NCBI GenBank assembly: GCA_943704525.1
Contig: CALSCQ010003293.1
Coordinates: 1-30,706 of the forward strand
Direction of reading: 5' to 3'
Length of the DNA stretch: 30,706 bases
Source: Pigoraptor vietnamica
Taxonomy: Eukaryota; Opisthokonta; Filasterea
The translations under genes were made by a program, and so were the position numbers. The notes beneath the pieces were generated by a model. It searched no databases. It had not been told where the DNA came from and saw nothing but the letters and a program-made list of their open reading frames with translations. Shown here one piece after another: positions 21,894-30,706 of the stretch (positions are counted from its first letter, which is position 1; each line of letters begins with the position of its first letter).

Positions 21894-24800
21894 TCACGCC
21901 GAGGACTCGTACAAATTGGCGTCGGCAAGGAGGCGATCGCTGTCGCCAGTTGTGCACACGACCTCCAAGCTGGGGGCGGGAGGGTCGTTATCGTAGCCCC
22001 CTTCCTCGCCGTCGACGTGCGCGGCGTGCAGTAGCTTGGACTTCTCACCATCGACCGCAGTGGAATCAAAGTTGTCGTACAGCGAAGTCACAGAAGAAGC
22101 TGCGACGGAGGGCACCGTCGGGTTTGCGTACGTGTTGGTGCGATCGCGGACGGTGAGCGATTTTTCTTGCGACGTCGGGACCATCTCGTGTTCCTGCGAC
22201 AGCATCGTAGTCGTTGCAGTTCCGATCGCTTCCCGAATTTCCGCAAACGACGGTCGCGCCTTGGCCTCGAACGCCCAGCACTGCCGCAAGACATCGTACA
22301 TGGCGTCAGAGCACGAGGGCGGCTGCGCGAGGCGGTCACCGCGACGAATGAGGGCGCGCAGCTCTGCTATCGGGATTCCCGCCCACGGAACAGCGCCGAA
22401 GGAGAAAAGCTCCCACAGTGTCACGCCGTAGCCCCAAACGTCGGATTGCTGCACGGCATTGATTCACAAGGCACAGCTTGGTCAGCCGAGTGAAGTGAGT
22501 TCAATAGTAAGACGTGCTGGCAGTAGTGGGCTTTCTGGAGCTAAACGGCCGAGTACAGCGCGCACGAACAGACAGCTCACACACGTCTCAAAGAGTGCCC
22601 AACCTCCGTAAAGCGCCGCTCGTTAAGCGCTTCCGGGGCCATCCATTTCACCGGCATCTTCTCTTTCTGAGTGAGACGAAAGTAGTTGCGCTCGGCCGAG
22701 ACACTCTTGGACATGCCGAAATCGGCGACCTGTTAACGGATTGTCGATCAGTTAATAGTCTGTCCGGAGCGTCGGGACGGGGTGAAAGTCAAAACAGTTG
22801 GCATTCGCTTGTAGCGTCGGTCCATTCAGAGCAAACAAGCAGCACTTGCAACAAGCTGGGCCGCCGCGCTTTGCCATCGCGGAACACTAAGGCTGAAAAC
22901 CGGCAATCAGGAGTGTGCCAACACGTACACCCAGCCATTCGGATACACGCGCGCGGCAATATTCCGCTTCCCACCTTCATGATGTACTCCCCGAAGGCGT
23001 CTTGCCCCACCTGCGATAGAGAAGAACCGGCCATTGGCGCACATGCCGGACATGAGCCTGGACGCTACTGGTGACGGACTCCAGACACGAGCGTTGGAAC
23101 AAAAGCGGCCACAAAGGCTCACACTGATGATGGGGCAGTCGAGAGTAACAGTTGGCTCAGCGCTGTCATACCATAACATTCCTGGCCGCAAGATCGCGGT
23201 GCCTGTCATGGTAGAAGCGGGCGATAAGGTGAGTAAACAAAACAAAATCAGAACGCGCAGGATAAAAGCCTGAGAGGCTCGCAGAGGCACACGGGCACCC
23301 ACACAATGTGCATGGCGGCGAGGTACTCCATGCCGCTGCAGATCTGCTGCGCGAAGCGTTCGAGCATCACGCGCGTTGGTGCCGCCTTCCTCATGCGATC
23401 GGGGATGCCGCGCACAAACGACAGCGCGCTGCCGTGGGGGACGAGTTCCAGGATAATGAGAACCGGCTCCACGGTAGTGCACACGCCCACAAGGCCCACG
23501 ACGTTCACGTGAGGTGCGAGAGAGTGCATTATCTCCGCCTCTTTCACAAATTCCACGCGCTGTTCAAAGGACGAGCCCTCCTGCGAGCGATAATCAACAG
23601 GAAATTAAACGCCGGCGAAATGAGCAACGAATGAGCCTTGATCACGACAGGCTTATTGATCTGATACACAGCATCCGAAATCCCAACAGCCGCTTCGACA
23701 CCTTCAACCTAAGCCCTCTTCCCTCCCTCCTTTCCCACCTTGAGCGTCTTGGCGGCGCACAGACGCGGCCGGCTGTCCGCAGTAACGCGCGCCTTCCTGA
23801 CGACGCCGAACTCTCCCTCTCCGAGTTTCTCCTGGAGTTCGACGGCTTCGCGATCCAGTTCCGTCGGACGGCCGCCACTTTCCGTTCGCAGGGCGTGCCA
23901 ATGCTCCTCCAAGAATCGCAAGTGCGCCTCGTGGCTCCTTTTCCGCCGCATCGCCGCTGTTTGCCACCGCAGCAGCGCAACGAGCGCCACCAGCCCCACC
24001 ACGCACGGGACAACGACCGCCGGGACGATCTTTGCCGTGTCATCCGTCGGCGACACGCAATGCCACACGCTTCTCGCATCGCCCGCCGAAATGGGGCTGA
24101 GCTCGAGCACGCGGCCACCCCCGCACGGCAGCACCGTCACAGGGATCGTGAGGTTGGACAGCACCGCCCGCCGGCCCACGTCCGTGTCCTTTTCCCCGTA
24201 GAGCAGCGGATTCGACGATTCCACACGCAAAGCATACACGCCCGGCGGGGCATTCAGCCGCAGCGCGCCAAACGTGACCTCCGGACTCGACCCGAAGCTC
24301 TTCTCAGTGTCTCCCTCAATTTTTGCCCCCGTTGTGCCTTCCACGGCGAGCGAGATCGTCAGCGGCGCGTCCCGTGGGAGGGAGATGGGCAACCCCAGCG
24401 CATCAAGCGTCGTGAGCGAGAACGCGGGAAGCAGTGCCGAGCTTTCCGAAAAGAATCCCGCCGGCAGCGCGAGCGTCCGGACTCCCGTGGTCAGGAGGCC
24501 GCCGCGGACCCAGCCCGGCGGGAGTTCCGCAGCGGACATGTGCCCGGGGTTGCGCAGGAAAGTCACATTACCGAGAACGACAAAGGGGCTCGCAAGGTAC
24601 ACGCCAGGCCCGAGGACTGCGTTGGTGCGGTTGATGCGGACGCCCTCCGATCGAATCGCCGCAAGGGCGTCCGCGTACACGGCACCGCCCGTGCTGCCGT
24701 AGCAGAGGTCCAGCGACAGACCCTTCAACATCAAGCGCGCGTTGGCGCCCACGTGCACGCACCCGCCCTTCCCCGAGGCAGTGCTGTTGTACACAAACAC

Positions 24801-27800
24801 GTTGCGCACGGTGCCGTCAGAGCCGCTTCCCACGTACAGCGCGCCGCCGTCCAGCGCGACCACATTGCGCAACACGGCATTCTCCACAGCAACCGACGCA
24901 CCGCCAATCGCCGCAATGAAGCCCCCGCCGACCAGCGGAGCCGTGACTGTGTCGACGAGCAGGTCCCTCGCGTCGATGACGGCCCCCGATGACGCCAGAA
25001 ACGCGCCCCCTTTGCCGCCCTCGCCATCTCCGTGCACAGAGACGCCAACGACAGACACATTTTCGAGTCGTGCGCGACAGGGGCCGTCCAGGATGGCAAA
25101 ACCCGCCGACTCCACAGCGCCCAGGCCATCAAACACGCACCCCGTGAGCGAAACGCTTCCCCCCGTACAGGCCACGGCGCCGCCACTCGAGAGCGTCCGC
25201 GCACTGGACACAGTGGACGACGAGAGGGCGACCGTCCCAAAGCCCGCCAGAGACGCAATTGCCCCGCTCAACCGGCTCACGACGTCTCTCAAGGTACTGC
25301 CGTCGACAACAGCACTTGCCCGCCCGGACACCGCGAGGGCGTTCCCCGACACGTCAGTCACAGTGGAAGAGGAGAGCTCGAAGGACGACGACTCATCCAT
25401 GGCCGCGAGTGCCCCACTGAGCGCCTCCACGTGCGCTAAGCGAAGACGCATGGCCCGTACAGTGGCGCGTCCCATGCCCGCGACAAGGCCGCCGCCTCCC
25501 CCCGACGCGGTCAGATTACTGAAGTCGCCGTCAACGACGTGCAGAACGGACCCGTCTCTGAGCGACGCAAAGGCGCCGTTCTGAGCAAACAGTCCGCGCG
25601 CTTTCACGCCCTCCACACGCATCGTCGCCCTGTCGGACAGAGATAGCGCACCACCGAAAACAACCCTGACGTCGATCGCGGAGACGTTCACGAAATGTAC
25701 CGACGACGTGTCGCCGGCTGCAGCCACGCCGCCCGCGCCCGCCGACATGTTGCTGAAGGCGCAACGGACAACCGAGACGCTCGCCTCCTCGGACGAGAAG
25801 AGAACGCCGCCGGCAGCCGTTGCCACTGCCGAGGTCAAGTGGGCGTCGCTGAGCGTGACAGAGGCTGCCCCGTGCGCCCTGACCAAAGCCCCCTTTGCGG
25901 CAGAGAGCGACGAGAACGACGACCCAGAGATGGAGAGAGTGCTCGCGTCCTCAGCCCAGAAGAGCGTTGCGCGGGCGTCGCTCACGTTGCACGACACAAA
26001 CTGGAAATTGCAGCCGTCGACGAGCCGCGCGAGTGCCGCGCCCACCGTTCCCGACAGCCCGACAAACGAAGAGTCGGCCACCGTCGTCTGCATGGACCCA
26101 AAGAATACCCCACCGTCAGCAGCTGACACTCCGTGCGCGTGAACCCGCGTCAAGAACGCCACGGGCGGAGTGAACGTTGCCACAGATGCAACGCTCGCCG
26201 TTAGGCCGCGGTGTGCGACAAGGCCCCCCGTGCGTTCCGCATGCACGCCCTCGAAAGTAGAGTCGGTGATGTTGAGCTCGTGCCGCCCACCCTCGATCAA
26301 GACGCCGCCCCCGTCGCCGTCAACTGAAACATTAAAGAAGCGCGATCTCGTCACAACCAACGCCGACGGGACATCCGCGGGAGGCAGGTAATGCCGGAAC
26401 ACCTCGAGGTGCACCGGCTGTGGGTCTGGAATCGCCAAAGGGAGCGAGACGAACGCCACGCCGCCGCTCGTCGCGTGTACGTCGTGCACCACAGTGTCGG
26501 TGATTTCGACCGCCACGCGCTCGACAAGCGGGGTCACGTACACAATCCCGCCAAACGCGGCCCTCACGCCGACGACGAGACAGCCGACGATCGACACTGG
26601 GCCCGGGATTTGCGCCACGACCGCGACGAGGCCGCCGTTGCCCTCGAGCGCGTCCGTTGTGGCAATGTCCAAGAGGGTGCTGTTCACGAGAGACAGCGCG
26701 CTCAGACTCGAAACGTACGCAACGCCGCCCTTCCCCGCCCTCACGCCGAGTATGGTCGTGTTCTCAATCGAAGCCTGTCCCTGGCTGAGGTAGACGACCC
26801 CGCCTTCGCTGCGGTCCGCATCACGGCCCACAGGCACCACGTCCGAGATGAACGACGACCGCACGACCAAGTGCCCGCCAGTCTGTACGAGCGCAAAGCC
26901 GCCGTTGCCTTCCACGCGCGCGTGCGAGAACACGACATCCTCCGCCGTCACAACGCAGTACGGCGACACAAGCGCAAACGCCGCTGAGCCGTAAACGTCG
27001 AAGTCCGTCGCACTGCAGCGCTGAAAGTGGACCGCGGCATCGTAGCACGCGACCAAGCCCCCGTCCTGCGTCGTGCCCCTGAGGGTGTCGCCGCCCAAGT
27101 CGTCAGGGTTGCCCGGTATGCCCGCGACTGTCACGGACGCAAACGTCGAGTCCGTCACCATCAGCGACGCATATTCGGCGTAGAACACGCCACCGGAGAG
27201 CGCCGTGGTGACGCCGGCGATCGTGCACCGCTCGAGCGTGACCATGCCAAAGCTCGCCCACACGACGGCACCCTGCACTGCGGGGTCGGCCCCAACGTAT
27301 TGGAGGGGATTAAAAACGTCGCGAACAGTCGTGTCCATCAACTGCAGATGCCCGTTCCGCCACACCTCAAAGAGGCGGAAGTGATGCACGAGCGTCACGT
27401 GCTGGACCACAAGAATGGCGGCGCGATCTGTCGTAACGTCCACGGCGCCGACTTTGAACAGGCGCGGGCGCATGCCCGGACTGCTTGACTCGCGGCAGCC
27501 GTAGATGGACATCCCCGCGAGCTCAAGCGCACCCTCGCGGAGTACGAGGTGGTCGGGCTCCTCGTCGTCCATGCAGGCCGTGCGAACGACCACTGCGCCC
27601 TCGACGCGAATCCGAATTGAGGGCCAGAGCGAGACGGAACCGCTCCCGAAGCGAAGCTCGGCCTCTCCATCCCCCACGAGCACCACCGTTGCCGTGGCCG
27701 ACGTCGCATTTTCAAATTCCGCGCCGAGCATCATGTTCGCAGCGACATCCTGAATCACCGCAACGAGGGACGTCTGATTGGCACTTTGAAGATCAACGAC

Positions 27801-27908
27801 AAACTCGCGATCGGCTGCCCTGGACTGGGCACCAACTGATGCGAGGGCGATGAGGACTGCGAGGGCAAACACGAGCGGGCCTGCGCCGGTCCCGACATTG
27901 CGCGGCAT
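21894..27908 (-). CDS. Receptor tyrosine kinase with a large beta-helix (Pmp-like) ectodomain (6 exons, 1731 aa)
   Basis: Exons: 27908-23739, 23580-23303, 23202-23172, 23010-22975, 22729-22604, 22448-21894; phases match throughout. Start is the first ATG, giving a signal peptide (MPRNVGTGAGPLVFALAVLI...). Residues about 30-1290 carry about 25 repeats of 25-30 residues with GGxxxV/GGA motifs, as in polymorphic outer-membrane (Pmp) and other right-handed beta-helix proteins. A single membrane span (about 1293-1315, VVVPCVVGLVALVALL) is followed by basic residues. The kinase domain has glycine loop GEGEFGVV (1363-1370), lysine 1387 (AAKTLK), glutamate 1404 of helix C, HRDLAARN with catalytic Asp 1486, DFG Asp 1508, activation-loop Tyr 1521 and PVKWMAPEAL. 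HRDLAARN plus PVKW mark a true tyrosine kinase, and all catalytic residues are present. The tail (about 1625-1731) has four tyrosines, two in YxN context. It should sit in the plasma membrane; the ligand is unknown. Confidence 0.94.
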
Positions 27909-28232
27909 TGCGTCTGCAACACTGCCGAAGCGCGAATGGGGCCGTCTGTCGTGAGCACACAATATAAGCGTGAGTGATGGAGGGTGTTACAGTGTGGGCC
28001 CACAGCGGACTCAGGCCCATACTGAAAGACAGTGCAGTGCACGCCCTCGGCGACACCCGGCTTATCCAATCCAACAAATGCAGGTCACGTGATGTTGCCT
28101 TCGCGCGGGAATTCCGTCGTTCAAAAAACACTCTGGCGCATTTTTTCTACTGCGTGCACCCGCTTCTCTTTTCTAGCCGCAGCGCACCGCTCACACAAAA
28201 CATGCGCAACCGCGCGTCGCACTGAGCGTCCC
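27909..28232. promoter_or_regulatory. Divergent promoter of the receptor kinase and the Sfi1-repeat gene
   Basis: 324 bp separate the two start codons. TTATATT on the minus strand (27970-27964), about 56 bp before the kinase ATG, is TATA-like. TCACGTGA (28085-28092) is a full E-box palindrome, and TTCGCGCGGGAA (28100-28111), read on the other strand as TTCCCGCGCGAA, fits an E2F site. The last two are adjacent and 122-148 bp before the Sfi1-type gene start, consistent with cell-cycle expression of a centriole protein. Confidence 0.45.
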
Positions 28233-30618
28233 ATGGACTGGCAACGGGGGCGCGGGCGCGGGCGTCCCGCACCCTCCGCACTCGCCGTTACTGCGCATGG
28301 CATCCCCGCCGCCCGCGACACCCGCACGGGAGTGGACGCAGCGCAAGCACCAGGCGAGAATGTGTGGGACACTGCCTCTCTGCGGACGCGCGTCACGGGT
28401 GCGCTCGCACGAGGGCGTCCGTCCGCTTCTGCCTCGCGAATACCGCGTCCCGCAGCGCCGCACACACCGGGGAGAGCGATTGGGAGAGCGATTGCTGCAG
28501 CGACACGTGCGACAGCGACACGTGCGGCAGAGGGTGCGTCCCAGCCACAAGCAGGGCAACACGCGCATCACGCACTGGCCGCGCTCACGCCTCTCGAGCG
28601 GCACATTGCGGCGCGTGTGGTGCGCAAGTGGAAAGCGCGCGCGCGTCTCCGATTGGCTGCGATTAAGGCGAGGCGTCTGCATGAGGCCTCCCTGGCGCGG
28701 CGCGTGCTCACCGCGTGGCGCGATGCCGTGTTTGTGGGGCGCGCCATGTGGCGGTTGAAGCTTCGCGCCGATTACCACAGCAAATTCCGCCTCTATAGGA
28801 TGGCATTTGCGGCGTGGGTTGCGTTTGTCGCCGCGCGTCGTCGAAAGCGTGCGGCGGTCGCAGCGGCAGACGCCCTCCGCCGGTCCTCGCTGCTGCGCGC
28901 GCACTTGGGTGCGTGGCGTCGCTACGGCGCACAACAGGAGCTCAGTCGGCGCATGGACGTCTCGGCGTACGCCTTCCGTGCGCGCCGCCTTGCCTCGCTG
29001 GCCGTCGGAGCCATTCGCGCGCGGGTTGCCGAGATGCACGCACACGACGGGCGGCACTCGCAATACCTCCTGCGCGTGGCCTTTGTCGGGTGGCGGAGAC
29101 GTGCGCTCTTGGGTCGCGCTGTGCTTGCGCTCCGTGCGCGGGCGGTAAAGACCCGACGCGACGCACGCGCTGCCGCAATGCTCAGGGCGTGGGCGCTCTT
29201 CGCCGCGGGGAAGCAGAAGTACCGTGCATCGGCACGCGTGGCGGACGAGCGGGCGACAGCGCTGGCGGCGAGGCACACATTGCAGCGCATGCGTGCGGTT
29301 GTCGCGCGTCGCCGTTTTGCGCGCGATCGCGACAATGCCGTGATTGACATGGGTCGCGTGGCCGTGATGCGGCGTGCGTTCGGGCGCATGCTCTTTTATG
29401 CGCGCCGTCGGAGGGCGCTGAGGGAGACTGCCGTGCGTGCGGACAGCTTGCGTCATGCGCACGCACTGCGGCGCGTACTGGGCGCATTTCGAGCGTACGT
29501 GGGGCAGCGGCGGGAGAAGGCAGCAATGCGCGCGCGCGCAATGGCCTTTCGCAGGGCCGCACTGTTGCGCACCGCACTTGCGAGGTGGTCCGTCGCACAC
29601 GATGCGGCGGAAGAGCGCCGCCTGGGGCCTCTCACGCAAGTCGCGCGGGGCTTTCGCACGCACGCGCTGCTGCGGACGATTGTGCGCGCATGGCACAGCG
29701 CGGCTGTACGGAGTGTTCGACGTCGTGCGCTTGCTGCCGTGGCCGCACGACACGACGCGATGGCGTCACAGCGGCGCCACTTGCGTGCGTGGAGCGCAGT
29801 CGCTTCTCGCAAGCGCGCGGCGGAGAGCTCGGCTGTGGCTGTGGTACAAGGGCGGCGAAGGGCTTTGCTCAGCCGCGCCATTGGAAAGTGGAAGGCGGCG
29901 TTCCGCTCGAGAGCGAATGCGCGACTCGCAGAAAGGACGGTGCGTTGTGTTGTCATGTGCTGCGGTTTGCAGAAGTGCGCTTGTGCGTTTGTGTACGGCG
30001 TCTCTCACACCTGCTCCATTCTTTTCCAGGCCATTCTGCACGCGGACGCAGTGCTTGTGAAGCGCGCCCTACGGCGGTGGCGCAGCGCGGTGGAAGAAGG
30101 GCACAGGCGCGTGCAGATGGCGTGCGCGGCGGTGCTGTGGCGCAAGCACTCGCTCGCGCGGCGCGCTTTTCGGCGGTGGCAAGCGCACGCCGAGGCACTG
30201 CGGCTGGAGAAGCTACAAGTGGCGGCCGCGCTCGCACACGCCGATGTGGTGCGGGTGCGCGCGTGCTGGACTGCATGGCGCGCGGTGGGTATTGTTACTG
30301 TCATGTTAATCCTTGCTCGCGTTGCGGTAGGAGAGAGCAGGGAAGGCGGAGATTGGCGTGTGCTGTGTTACGAGTGCGGCTGACGTGAGTCCTGCAAGGA
30401 GAGAGCAGGGAAGGCGAAAGAGCGATGGGTGTGTGCCGCGTTACGAGTGCGGCTGACGTGAGTTCTGCGCGCACCGATTGCAGTTTGTGCACCGGCGATG
30501 GCTCAAGCGGCGCGCTCTGGTTCGCGCGGACGAGTGGGCGCGGCGGTCGTTGCTGCGGAGGGCGCTCTTTCAGTGGATTGTGCGTGTTGCGGCGTGTGCT
30601 CGCGTTTGGCAATGCTGA
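28233..30618 (+). CDS. Sfi1-repeat (centrin-binding) protein (3 exons, 698 aa)
   Basis: Exons 28233-29939, 30030-30284 and 30484-30618 join in phase, with donors GTGCGT and GTGGGT and acceptors TTCCAG and TTGCAG. After about 115 residues of Ala/Arg/Pro-rich sequence come about 15-16 helical repeats spaced roughly 33-37 residues apart, each with the pattern L-L-x-x-A-F-x-x-W, for example LARRVLTAWRDAV, LYRMAFAAWVAFV, LLRVAFVGWRRRA, LLRTALARWSVAH, LVKRALRRWRSAV, LARRAFRRWQAHA and LLRRALFQWIVRV. This is the Sfi1 repeat, in which each helix binds one centrin and the whole forms a long filament at centrioles, basal bodies or spindle pole bodies. Start at 28233 (CCCATGG) is chosen over an in-frame upstream ATG at 28032, because the upstream part overlaps the promoter motifs and looks non-coding. 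Very basic composition supports a filament with acidic centrin. The orthologue is not certain; other Sfi1-repeat proteins exist. Confidence 0.83.
30329..30469 (+). repeat. Tandem duplication inside the last intron of the Sfi1-type gene
   Basis: Two adjacent copies (30329-30396 and 30397-30469) share the blocks AGGAGAGAGCAGGGAAGGCG and TTACGAGTGCGGCTGACGTG, followed by AGTC/TCTGC; the second copy is 5 bp longer in the middle. The unit fills most of the 199-bp intron 30285-30483. Each copy contains a GTGAGT donor-like hexamer. Confidence 0.9.
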
Positions 30619-30706
30619 CAGTGTAGTTGTTGCATCTCACACTCTGTTGTCTATACTTACTGAGGTTTGTTTTTTTTTGTTTGGGGGGGGGGGGGGGGGG
30701 GGGGGG
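30619..30706. other. Right edge with T-rich and poly-G tracts
   Basis: 88 bp after the Sfi1-type stop end in a T-rich stretch and then 24 consecutive G (30683-30706). A run of this length can form a G-quadruplex and often stops sequencing or assembly. No polyadenylation hexamer was seen. Confidence 0.9.

Noticed and set aside
27909-27962. Upstream extension of the receptor kinase frame
   Set aside because: The extra residues would need a TTG start; the first ATG (27908) gives a typical signal peptide.

Overview
The window is a gene-dense, GC-rich piece of nuclear DNA from a unicellular eukaryote. Genes on both strands are cut by short spliceosomal introns, mostly about 90-260 bp, with GT...AG ends. 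These introns are often full of GT/UG repeats on the coding strand. Protein content points to a protist with animal-like signalling: an acetyl-CoA carboxylase very close to animal ACC, an ANKRD11/12-type ankyrin protein, a receptor tyrosine kinase with HRDLAARN and YxN tail motifs, and an Sfi1/centrin-type repeat protein. A unicellular holozoan fits best. A GC-rich amoebozoan with tyrosine kinases (Acanthamoeba-like) is not excluded. Nothing looks bacterial or organellar.

Layout, left to right. The 5' end of a DENR gene runs off the left edge (minus, 230-748), with two of its introns made largely of (GT)n. Next is an F-box protein gene on the plus strand (1197-3866): its 3' half is open, but its 5' half changes frame several times. 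An ANKRD11/12-like gene follows (minus, 7569-4016, 8 exons, 835 aa); its last three exons cover a stretch that looks empty in a plain ORF view. Then comes a two-exon gene (minus, 10429-7963, 787 aa) encoding F-box + MATH + the USP7-type HUBL/ICP0-binding domains, without the deubiquitinase catalytic domain. About 2.3 kb of lower-GC sequence without a confident gene follows (10430-12749). The complete cytosolic-type acetyl-CoA carboxylase gene is next (plus, 12750-21500, 17 exons, 2254 aa). A receptor tyrosine kinase with a roughly 1260-residue parallel beta-helix (Pmp-like) ectodomain is convergent to it (minus, 27908-21894, 6 exons, 1731 aa). It shares a 324-bp divergent promoter with an Sfi1-repeat protein (plus, 28233-30618, 3 exons, 698 aa). 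The right edge ends in a poly-G run.

The genes do not form one pathway: translation re-initiation, ubiquitin adaptor, chromatin-type ankyrin protein, fatty-acid synthesis, tyrosine-kinase signalling and centriole fibre. Shared features are promoter E-boxes (TCACGTGA) and E2F-like sites, an ATGGCGGA start in three genes, and one splice-donor style (G at +5 in all 34 introns I reconstructed, A at +4 in only three). Exon joins were inferred from GT/AG signals, reading phase and protein-family continuity, not from transcripts.
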